Source of the DNA: Phanerodontia chrysosporium
Lineage: Eukaryota > Basidiomycota > Agaricomycetes > Polyporales > Phanerochaetaceae
Reading direction: 5' to 3'
NCBI GenBank assembly: GCA_001910725.1
Contig: MJGA01000129.1
Location: 1-17,153, forward strand
Length of the DNA: 17,153 nt
Of the stretch, positions 8,867-15,475 are shown one piece after another; within the stretch, counting starts at the first letter, position 1, and every line of letters starts with the position of its first letter. Made by a program: the position numbers and the translations under genes. The notes below the pieces were generated by a model. It made no database searches and was not told the DNA's origin. It saw only the letters and a program-made list of their open reading frames with translations.

Positions 8867-9455
8867 ATGTGCGAGATTTTCATCTCAGCAAGGTATAGCA
8901 TGGACAATTGTGTAACAGAAAACTTTGCATACCCGGTAAGCGGGACACAAATGCATGTGAGAGCATTTCTAACAACTTCCAGCCGGGGATGATGGGCTAC
9001 GGGATGCCTGCATTCTCTCCCGGTGGCGTTTATAATGGAATTGGTGCTAGAATGCCGCAATGAAACCCGGGCCATACAAGTGCATATACTGCACCGCAGG
9101 CATCCATGGGGGTGCCTATGCCTATGTACCCTGGCCGTACAGAGACCATCGCGGCGACTGCGCTGGCCTCGAAGACAACTCACGAGGATGACGAAAAGGT
9201 GAGTTACAGCAACCTCCATCATATGTGGCAGGATTGAAAATACCCCACTAGTCACTGCTAGAGCTCGATCTAAAAGCGTGGAAGCTGCAAACCGCACGTG
9301 AGGGCATTGAAGCCCTTTACCAAACTCTTGCCCTGTCAGTTGCAGAGGGTGCTACTCCTCCTATTCCTTCGTCCTGTGCGTGCTCATGGTCCCCGGGCCT
9401 CAAGAGGAGAATTGATGCACACATGGAGAGGCGTATTAGGGCTTGGAAGGAGTAG
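8867..9455 (+). pseudogene. Unrecognised three-exon gene with a premature TGA
   Basis: Exons 8867-8935, 8983-9198 and 9252-9455 join in frame across two GT-AG introns. The first, 8936-8982 (47 bases), has GTAAGC and branch CTAAC. The second, 9199-9251 (53 bases), has GTGAGT and CACTAG. Starts at 8867 or 8900 are both in frame. Exon 2 encodes a Gly/Pro/Met-rich segment (PGMMGYGMPAFSPGGVYNG, then GVPMPMYPG) ending in an acidic THEDDEK. Exon 3 encodes a charged, probably helical segment (ELDLKAWKLQTAREGIEALY) and a basic C-terminus ending RIRAWKE. An in-frame TGA at 9061 would cut the product after about 49 codons; a CGA-to-TGA change would explain it. Without that stop the product would be about 162 residues. 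The family is unknown. The composition suggests a low-complexity linker protein, but no function can be assigned. Confidence 0.55.
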
Positions 9456-9678
9456 TGGGTGCAGTAGATCACAAGCGCATACAGTCCACAAGTATATACA
9501 GAACATGTAGATTGCAAGCAGTTTCATTTGTTTCCCTTTATTTTATCAATCCAGGTCGGTTATCTGCATGCTGAGAATGCTCCTGGGTAGGTATTCTACT
9601 GGACTGAATGTGGGTCATGGTTATACTAGCCCCAGGAGAGGTCATGCCATTGAGAAGAACGATAGATAGTACAAGTTA
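9456..9678. other. Intergenic region between convergent genes
   Basis: This is the 3' flank of the plus gene ending at 9455 and the minus gene ending at 9679. There is a T-rich stretch near 9530-9550 but no recognisable element or further coding exon. Confidence 0.4.
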
Positions 9679-10281
9679 TTACATGTAATACTCGGTCATG
9701 ATCTCGTTCAGTCCCTCAAGGTACTGCCGTTCAAGGTCGGTCAGATATTCCACAAGCTGAGACTTCCAGGGCTGCGTGTTGATCCTCTTTGTTACGTCAA
9801 CCCAGATTTGTTTGGCACAAGTGATATCTTTGGCGGTAAACTAAAAAATGTGTCAGCGTATGATGAGGGCGTTGGAAACATGGATACCTTCAGTTCTTGG
9901 TGGACGGTGGCAGGAATAAAGGACTGTAGGGTGTGATGATCAGAAATGCTAGAGGGCAAGGCACTGACGCTCACCTGGGACCCCTCGTGCTTTGAGTCAG
10001 GCTGTCAGTGCGGGTCATTGCTGTGAGAGTGCAGGACTGTATTGAGCCGTGATCATAACGTACCCCAGTAGAAGCGGCACCAGAGGTCTTTTTGAACTGG
10101 CACCGGGGGCTCTCGAGTTGTTCGTTGAACCTGGCAAGAGTAGGCGACATCAGAAAAAGAAAAGAAATCAAGTCGTCCACAGCGGTAAAATTGTCTACTG
10201 CTGGCCTTGAGCTTTGAGCACCATACTGCCGTTCAAGGTGACAAAGAAGCTCTTCTGTTGCTGTTCGTGTTGGCCAGGCAT
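9679..10281 (-). pseudogene. Unrecognised multi-exon gene, 3' part clear, 5' part uncertain
   Basis: Three 3' exons join in phase: 10020-9975, 9923-9888 and 9840-9679. The introns are 51 and 47 bases, starting GTGAGC and GTATCC and ending CTACAG and TTTTAG. The last exon encodes FTAKDITCAKQIWVDVTKRI, then QPWKSQLVEYLTDLERQYLE and GLNEIMTEYYM before TAA at 9679. A further 43-base intron (10021-10063, GTACGT...TCACAG) joins in phase to a Ser/Pro-rich frame upstream. An ATG at 10281 (MPGQHEQQQKSFFVTLNGSM) is the likely start but runs into TAG after 28 codons, so the first junction is unresolved. TGA at 10005 interrupts the 10020-9975 exon. Both stops fit C-to-T change of CAG and CGA. The C-terminal segment is charged and probably helical. 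I know no family and assign no function. Confidence 0.5.
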
Positions 10282-10641
10282 ATTATCAGCAGAGAAAGTG
10301 GGAGATGGACTTGAGTCGACGACTTAAATTGACCTCCTGGCGTGCTCCCCTGTGACTGCCGTGTACGTGATGGTGTGTGACCATTGTCGCCGCGTTACCG
10401 GGGGTGAGTGACTGCGTCAAACGTCGGGTGAGTAGATGTCGGGTTCTATTCTCATCTACATGTACAATGATACTAGGTTACTGTTATGGCAGTGCTAAAA
10501 TCACACAGATTTGTGTGACCATGAGCCACAGCGAAATTCACAGAGACGACCAACTCAAATTTTCGTCACCCGTGCAAGCTCTTGGCTAGTAAGCTCGACC
10601 GACTCTTATATACAAGTTTTAGCTAAAAATGGTACAGAGCT
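10282..10641. other. No gene seen
   Basis: This is upstream sequence of the minus gene starting near 10281 and then undefined DNA. A small perfect inverted repeat, TCACACA-GATT-TGTGTGA, lies at about 10501-10518. Frames here overlap on both strands without domains or credible splice structure. Confidence 0.4.
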
Positions 10642-10906
10642 GGCTAACCAGCCTTTAACGTTGAGCCATGGTGGCTATAGAGCTGGTCAGCTCAGCGGCA
10701 CCGTTGGCCAGCGCACATTCAGGGATCTAGAGGGCTGGTCAGCCCAGCGAATACTGTTGTCCTGCGCCTGCTAGCCCAGCCTGTAACGTCAAGACACGAT
10801 GGCCGTTAGGCTTGTCAGCCCAGCAGTACCGTTGGCTGGCGTACATTCAGAGATCTGCAGGGCGTTGCCCCGCATGCACTCAGATAACTGTAGGGCTGGT
10901 TAGCCC
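10642..10906. repeat. Cluster of five near-palindromic GGCTGGTCAGCC motifs within a 128-base tandem repeat
   Basis: Motif copies are GGCTAACCAGCC 10642-10653, GAGCTGGTCAGCTC 10680-10693, GGGCTGGTCAGCCC 10732-10745, GGCTTGTCAGCC 10809-10820 and GGGCTGGTTAGCCC 10893-10906. They sit in a degenerate tandem repeat: 10651-10734 aligns with 10779-10862 (shared anchors TAACGT, ACCGTTGGCYRGCG, ACATTCAGRGATCT). It could be a minisatellite, the inside of a decayed LTR or subterminal repeats of a DNA transposon. No element ends were found. Confidence 0.55.
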
Positions 10907-11174
10907 AGTAGAATGACTGCCAGAGGGCGCAGAAGAAGAGCGCAGACTGGTGTGCAGGTCAGTTGCGACTATATATACTCAGAAGGTGACAAAGCGTTTG
11001 ACAAAGTAACAATAGGCCGTTGGTCCGTGCTTCGATCGTGGGCCACTGGACCCTTGTCCTCCTGGGCACCATTTGTTACACTTGACGAAAACCGTTATAA
11101 TCACCGTAGACTGCCGAGTTATCGTCGTTTGTCTAACTGTCTCCCTCTCCCTGTCTTACTCACTGCGGTTCATA
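10907..11174. other. No gene seen
   Basis: TATATATAC occurs at about 10969-10977. A 96-codon frame at 10913-11203 has no recognisable domain. If the plus copia copy had a 5' LTR it should lie near here, but nothing resembles the family LTR seen at 1040-1327 or 14459-14799. Confidence 0.4.
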
Positions 11175-11885
11175 ATGGCGCCACTCACGCGGCTCAGGGC
11201 TAAGACTGCAGCTAGCAATGCCCATGCTATGGTACATCGATCTCTGTTGTCCCTATGCCCTGTAGTAAAATTGTGTCTTCAGCCCAAGGCCACGAACGGC
11301 AACAGCTCTTCTCCTGAAGATAGGGGGACATCGAGGAAATAGCCCTTCTCTTCGAGGATTGCGGGTTCGAAGACTGGTTTCGTGCCGCATTCTCGGAGCG
11401 CAACCGGCGAGAAGACGATGACGAAGGCGATACCGAGCCAGGCCAGGAGATCTGATACCCATCGCTACCCAGATCGTCCCAGCCACCCACCTCCCTATCA
11501 TCTGCAGCACCTGCCTCTGACACGCCGCTGCCAAGTCCGTCGCCTACCCAAGTACGCCAGACTCCTGCTGGGAAACCTGTTGGGGCCTCTCGGGTTCTCA
11601 GCCACCCGAGACTAGCCGGGATCATCGAAAGAAGGACGGCAAGGCCAAGCGAAGAGCCCGTGCGAAGAGCAAGAACACTCCGAGCAACCACAAGATACGG
11701 TCCACCTTCTCAAAGAAGTACGCACAGTCTGGCTGCAAAATCCCCCTCCAGCAATTCACCATGCAAATGCTCCGCACGATTGCAAGAGGGGCATACATAG
11801 CCCGTCGGATGGCATCTGGCAAAGGCCTCACAACACTCCAACAGGCCCTCATGCAAGGTTTACGACTTATTCGCTGGAATGGCCA
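11175..11885 (+). pseudogene. Degenerate ORF upstream of copia gag, unrecognised
   Basis: Coding-like text continues through shifting frames. It begins MAPLTRLRAKTAASNAHAMV at 11175. After a shift at a run of five G (11323-11327) comes an acidic block (EIALLFEDCGFEDWFRAAF, RREDDDEG) ending at TGA 11453, followed by a Ser/Pro-rich linker to about 11610. After another shift comes a basic block (KKDGKAKRRARAKSK) and MQMLRTIARGAYIARRMASG, ending at TGA 11887-11889. The last block is in the same frame as the gag zinc knuckle downstream, so it may be part of a lineage-specific gag. It may instead be a host gene into which the element inserted. I cannot decide, and I recognise no domain in it. Confidence 0.35.
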
Positions 11886-11889
11886 GTGA

Positions 11890-12528
11890 GTATTTGGACT
11901 ATGCCGCAATGAACGGGCCACTGATGCAGTTTCTCAGAAAGCCCACACTTCTCGTGGACAAGGTCTGCTTTCTCTGCGCGGTGCTCGGCAGCTTTCCAGG
12001 CCCCTCCAGCTCCTGGACAAGTTCGCCAAGGAATCGCTCCAGTCCGCCTTTGTCAACAAGGAGGCTCTTCGTTCTCGCTCTACCGCGCATGGCAGCGCCT
12101 CTGTGCTCACCGCAAATGCATCCCAGGCCACCAACAACGCTCCCTGCGCGTACTGCGATATCCCTGGCCACTCTCAGGAGCTGTGCTTCCGCTACAAGCG
12201 CGACAAGGAGAAGGCACGCCAGGACATCGAGGAGAAGAAGAAGCAGCGCGGCAAGAACAAGCCCAAGGCCACCGCCACCGCTGCTGCGGCTCAGGAACTC
12301 CCTTCTGAGTCCGCTGGCCAAGCCTCTGTGCGTCACACTGCACACTCTGCCACACCTGAACCCGCCACTCACCTCCTCTGGACTGCAGACACTCGGGCCA
12401 CTTCTCATATGACGCCCCACAAGCACTGGATCCGCAACTACAAGCCTCTCCGGGTCACTGTGCGCCTTGCTAACGAGGCCATAGTGTACTCTGAAGGCGT
12501 AGGAACGGTGGTGTTTGCTCCAGTAGTC
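11890..12528 (+). pseudogene. Copia gag C-terminus and protease (decayed)
   Basis: One continuous frame runs from after TGA 11887 to TAG 12529. It contains a gag-like helical stretch (QLLDKFAKESLQSAFVNKEA), a CCHC zinc knuckle at 12145-12186 with exact Cx2Cx4Hx4C spacing (CAYCDIPGHSQELC), a Lys-rich linker, and the start of the retropepsin-like protease. In Ty1/copia elements the knuckle binds element RNA, and the protease, acting as a dimer around D-T/S-G, cleaves the Gag-Pol polyprotein. Here the motif reads D-T-R-A (12388-12399): CGG in place of a Gly codon at 12394-12396, which should destroy activity. The flanking text (HMTPHKHW, GVGTVVFAPV) is typical of the copia protease. The frame is closed by TAG 12529, after which the same frame continues. 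Confidence 0.75.
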
Positions 12529-12531
12529 TAG

Positions 12532-12876
12532 GGGAAGGCAGTGTGCACTGTGGAGTTCAGTAGAGTGTTGCATGTACCAGAGCTTGGCTCGAATCTCTTC
12601 TCAGTCCTGTATCTCACGTCTCAGCGCAGTTTCAATGTCCATATCTATTCCAAGCACCTCGACTTCGAGCACAGCGGCCAGACCCTCTTCACTGCGTCCA
12701 TTAGGGCCACTTGCACTGCCTACCTCGATGGGACGGTCATTCCAACCTCAGAGTCCGCCCAGGCCGCCTCCATCTCGACACTCCCCATGGATGAGACCCT
12801 CTGGCATCGTCGCTTTGTGCATGCGCACATCCAGAGTATTCGGAGCTTGCTGAAGGACGGCATAGTCACTGCATGA
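12532..12876 (+). pseudogene. Copia protease end and GAG-pre-integrase (decayed)
   Basis: The segment continues in the frame of the protease after TAG 12529-12531, with HVPELGSNLFSV typical of the region between protease and integrase. It then has the start of the integrase zinc-binding module: LWHRRFVHAH supplies two His at 12805-12807 and 12820-12822 with x4 spacing. The module's Cys pair (CEHC, 12909-12920) lies after a frameshift. The frame closes at TGA 12874 because one base appears to be missing in GCATGAAG, where the family normally has a Gly/Met before KLDS. In living copia elements this module (HHCC) helps integrase bind LTR ends. Confidence 0.75.
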
Positions 12877-13371
12877 AGCTCGACTCCAAGGCAGAAGCGG
12901 ACCCCATCTGTGAGCACTGCCTCTCTGGCAAGCTCAACGCTGCGCCCTTTCCCTTGTGGTCCAACAGAGCCTCCCAGCCACTTCAGCTGATCCACTCTGA
13001 TGTCCATGGCCCTCTGCTTGTCCGCACCAACTCTGACTACCGCTACTGGATCACCTTCATCGACGACTCCACGCGCCTGCGAGCGGTCATGCTGCTCAAG
13101 ACAAAGGGAGAGGCCACTGCTGCGTTCAAGCAGTTCAAGGCCCATGCGGAGAACCAGACGCAGCAGCGCATTGGTGCTCTCAGGGACGACAAGGGCGGCG
13201 AGTACATGAGCAAGGAGCTCGAGGACTTCTGCAACGAGCACGGCATCGAGCGGCCAGCACACTGTGCACAACAGGCCACAGAGCAGAACGGTGTGGCAGA
13301 GCGGTTTAACCGCGTCCTCTCGGAGGGCATCACCGCCATGCTTGCTGAAGCTGGACTGCCTCCCTCCTTCT
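12873..13371 (+). pseudogene. Copia integrase core (decayed)
   Basis: This frame holds CEHC of the HHCC zinc module and then the rve integrase core, which inserts the LTR-ended cDNA into chromosomes using a D,D-35-E triad. The first Asp is in HSDVHGP (12999), the second in LRDDKGGEY (13188), and the Glu in NGVAERFNR (13299). The spacing between the second Asp and Glu is 36, not 35. It is explained by one extra base near 13254 and two near 13281. Between them (13255-13280) the family sequence appears in the next frame, so about nine residues are scrambled and one is added. The frame is then lost at about 13371, after PPSFWA. Confidence 0.8.
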
Positions 13372-13600
13372 GGGCGAGGCTCTGTCCGCCCTGGTACATG
13401 TCCTCAACCGGTGTTCCACCTCTGCGCTACCTGGCATCACTCCCTACGAGGCCTTCTATGGCCGCAAGCCGGATGTCTCCCATCTGCGCGTTTGGGGCTG
13501 CCTCGCCTATGTGCATGTGCAGAAGGACAAGCGAGATGCGCTGGGTTCACACTCAGAGAAGTCCATCTTCATTGGCTACCCTGCTGGCTACAAGGGCTGA
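13372..13600 (+). pseudogene. Copia integrase C-terminal part (decayed)
   Basis: After a frameshift at about 13371-13375 the text resumes as EALSALVHVLNRC, TPYEAFYGRKPDVSHLRVWG and FIGYPAGYKG. TPYE-x-(F/W)-x-GRKP followed by LRVWGC is a hallmark of the copia integrase C-terminal region. TGA at 13598 arises where one G is missing in GGCTGAAGTTC; the minus copy also has a deletion in this motif. No catalytic residue lies here; the region contributes DNA binding and complex assembly in active elements. Confidence 0.75.
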
Positions 13601-14400
13601 AGTTCTACAACCCAGCCACTAAGCGGGTTACCATCTCAGAGCGCGCCATCTTCGATGAGCGGGTACTTCCCTGGCTTGAAGAACTGGTCGGATATCCCTC
13701 CTTTCCGCGCCCACCCTCCCGATAGCGCTACCACGCCGTCTGAACCAGAGTACTACGAGTTTACTACTGGTGAGGATGCGCCACAGCCTCGTGTTGGGGG
13801 GGGGGGGGGGGAGGGGTCTTCTAATGCGCAACCCGAGCCTGCTGCACCTCTACCACCACCAGGACCACAGGCACCAGAACCAGCACCACCTCGCACACCT
13901 TCGCCCATTCCCTCGCCCCAGGCTCGCTCTCCAGAGCCTCCAGCCACACCACCTGCTCCCAAGCGAGGCAAGTCGGTCGCTTCCCGTGGTAGACAACCAC
14001 AGCATGCAGGGCCATTGACACAGTGCCAGGCATCATCTCCACCTCGCCGAGGTCGCTCACCGGTCATCAGCTCCTTCTGAGCCTCAGTCCGGCCCATCTG
14101 GCACTCAGCCTTCACTGGCAGAGTCTCGTCCCAGGCGCACCATTAAGCCTCCTGGTGAATGGTGGAAGGTCAAGCCAACCTCGTCTGGCCAGCCTTCACA
14201 GCCTGCTCAGCCAGCTCAGCCAGAGCCCATTGCTGAGGAACCTCGTCAAGAGGAGGACATTCCACTGTCAGACGCTTCCACAGACGAGCTCTGCCTCAAG
14301 GCTGCAGCTGTAGGTGATACTTGGCCGGAAAGCTGGAGTGCTACGATGAAGCGACCGGATGCGGAGGAATGGAAGAAGGCAGCCACGCTGAGATCGAGGC
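13601..14400 (+). pseudogene. Copia integrase-RT linker, Pro-rich (decayed)
   Basis: The text KFYNPATKRVTISERAIFDE (one frame) is followed, after an inserted G at about 13661, by YFPGLKNWSDIPPF and then a low-complexity linker rich in Pro, Ser, Glu and Ala. A run of 16 G lies at 13796-13811, where the minus copy has 10, a slippage-prone tract. After a frame change near 14050-14080 the linker ends with RRTIKPPGEWWKVKP and the short pre-RT motif PDAEEWKKA. Linkers of this type separate integrase and reverse transcriptase in many fungal copia elements. Confidence 0.75.
13796..13811. repeat. Homopolymer run of 16 G
   Basis: Sixteen G in a row are followed by A and four more G. It lies in coding text; the same place in the inverted copy has 10 C on the plus strand (16870-16879). 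Run length differs by six bases, so the frame downstream is preserved by this difference alone. Confidence 0.9.
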
Positions 14401-14458
14401 CCTACTTGCCAATGAGACTTGGAGCCCTGTGCTCTTCCTCCAGGCAAGAAGTGTTCAA
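14401..14458 (+). pseudogene. Start of copia reverse transcriptase, cut by inverted LTR
   Basis: The text around NETWSPV is the classical copia RT opening (E-x-L-x-x-N-x-T-W), ending at the AAGAAG shared with the minus copy at 14446-14451. Seven further bases, ending TTCAA, precede the TG of the LTR at 14459. TTCAA is the candidate target-site duplication if the minus element inserted here. Its partner would be beyond the right edge of the window. Confidence 0.75.
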
Positions 14459-14799
14459 TGTAGGAGCTAAACTCGACTACAGGAGTGCCCTGAATCACAC
14501 TGGTGGTAGTGGGTGAGCAACTGAGTGTATTGGTGCGAAGGGAGAACTACTGACCTGGTGGTAGTGGGTGAGCAACTGAAGGGCTCAGGCACTACCACCA
14601 GGGTTTATATACTATCCTACAAGTCGGAGTCTTAACTAAGGACAAAGGAACAAAAGCGAAAAGAGACAAAGGAAGAAGTACAAAGCAAGTCCTTTGTCAG
14701 TGGCCCATGAGGGCCACTGCACATGGTCAATGCGCCTGGCCACGGCACTGGGCCACTGAGGGCAGAGAAGTGGTTGCATCACAAAGGACACAACTAACA
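14459..14799 (-). mobile_element. 3' LTR of the minus-strand copia copy
   Basis: On the minus strand it starts TGTTAGTTGTGTCC at 14799, directly after a polypurine tract, and ends AGCTCCTACA at 14459. The 341-base LTR contains TATATAAA (14604-14611). Just downstream is a perfect 12-base inverted repeat (CACTACCACCAG 14590-14601 with CTGGTGGTAGTG 14555-14566, loop 23) that would form a stem near the start of the transcript. A 25-base piece beginning CTGGTGGTAG occurs twice, at 14500-14524 and 14555-14579, a 55-base step absent from the solo LTR at 1040-1327. The left end abuts the truncated plus copy. Confidence 0.85.
14604..14611 (-). promoter_or_regulatory. TATA box of the copia 3' LTR
   Basis: TATATAAA on the minus strand, about 190 bases into the LTR. 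It is placed like the TATATAAT of the solo LTR and precedes the stem-loop. Confidence 0.6.
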
Positions 14800-14807
14800 C
14801 TCCCCCT
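14800..14807 (-). other. Polypurine tract of the minus copia copy
   Basis: AGGGGGAG on the minus strand ends at the base before the LTR's TG. This is the position where plus-strand DNA synthesis is primed in LTR retrotransposons. It fixes both the orientation and the LTR boundary. Confidence 0.8.
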
Positions 14808-14852
14808 GATGCAGCACATCTCTGCACAGGGCTCCCCCCACATCGAGCACAT

Positions 14853-15229
14853 CTACTGCAAGCCCATAAGGCGACGGAGTGCAGCAACCTTGGCTACAGA
14901 CAGAGCCTTGGTGAGGATGTCTGCAACCATCAGGTCAGTCCGAACATACTCCGGAGAGATCTGACCATCCTCTATCACATCGCGCAGCCAGTAGAGGCGC
15001 AGCTGCATGTGCTTCAATCGCCCAAAGTCTCAGGATTCTTGGCCACTGCAATAGCAGAGTTGTTATCCATGTAGAGCGTCGATGGCAGTGAGAGAGGTTG
15101 TAATCAAACTGTGAGCAGCTGCACATCCGGGCAATGTCAGCCAGCCTGGTTGGCAGCCATGTACTCTCCTCTGTGGTGACTGGGCCACCACAGTCTGCAG
15201 CTTGCTGCTCCAGTCCCAGCACATTGCCA
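14853..15229 (-). pseudogene. Copia RNase H end and pol C-terminus (decayed)
   Basis: The C-terminal text is QLRLYWLRDVIEDGQISPEY, then VRTDLMVADILTKAL and ALRRLMGLQ before TAG at 14853-14855. TD-x-x-VADILTK is the hallmark end of copia pol. Upstream, WSSKLQTVVAQS followed by a frame-broken match to STTEAEYMA marks the RNase H region with its catalytic Glu, but it is spread over three frames (frame breaks near 15014 and 15165). In active elements RNase H removes RNA from the RNA-DNA hybrid. Here it cannot be made as one protein. Confidence 0.75.
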
Positions 15230-15475
15230 TCATAATACATAAGCATCAGTTGAGCGCAGTGTGTCAGAGTCCCCGGCATAGTCAGCATCCGAGTAGGTCA
15301 CAAAGAGCTCCTTCGTCGCAGCGGCCCATAGGTGAGCTGCAACTCGAGAGACCCTTGAGGTACTGGAAAAGATACTTGATTGCCTGCCAATGGGCTTGCC
15401 AGGGTTTGCATTGAAGCAAGCTAGCACAGAGACCGCGTAGACAATGTCAGGATGAGTGCAGGTGGCGAGATACAT
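15230..15475 (-). pseudogene. Copia RT C-terminus and RNase H start (decayed)
   Basis: YLATCTHPDIVYAVSVLACF is the standard copia block after the RT palm (YL-x-x-T-R-P-D-I-x-YAV; here H replaces R). TYSDADYAGDSDTLRSTDAY is the start of RNase H with its first catalytic Asp at 15287-15289. The frame closes at 15230. It is separated by a frameshift from the RT block at 15447-16193, which it overlaps by 29 bases. Confidence 0.8.

Larger units (their letters stand above)
11890..14458 (+). mobile_element. Ty1/copia retrotransposon, plus copy, 3'-truncated
   Basis: Domains occur in Ty1/copia order on the plus strand: CCHC zinc knuckle, aspartic protease, GAG-pre-integrase, integrase, a long Pro-rich linker, and the beginning of reverse transcriptase. 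Integrase before reverse transcriptase separates copia from gypsy. The coding text stops within the first residues of reverse transcriptase at 14458, where an inverted LTR of the same family begins. No 5' LTR is recognisable. At least seven frame breaks and two in-frame stops make it non-functional. The 5' limit is uncertain because gag is poorly conserved. Confidence 0.85.

Noticed and set aside
8803..9297. 164-codon minus-strand frame
   Set aside because: It lies opposite the three-exon plus gene, whose introns and composition are far more protein-like. The frame has no domain.
11886..11937. Spliceosomal intron between the basic block and gag
   Set aside because: Donor and acceptor look good, but splicing shifts the downstream frame out of the zinc knuckle. 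Kept only as a note.
11899..12573. 224-codon minus-strand frame opposite gag and protease
   Set aside because: It is the antisense shadow of the zinc knuckle and protease coding text, with the Leu/Ala/Arg composition typical of GC-rich antisense frames.
13753..14115. Gly-rich minus-strand frames opposite the linker (and 16644-17038 in the other copy)
   Set aside because: They are antisense to the Pro-rich linker in both copies and appear only because CCN codons read as GGN on the other strand.
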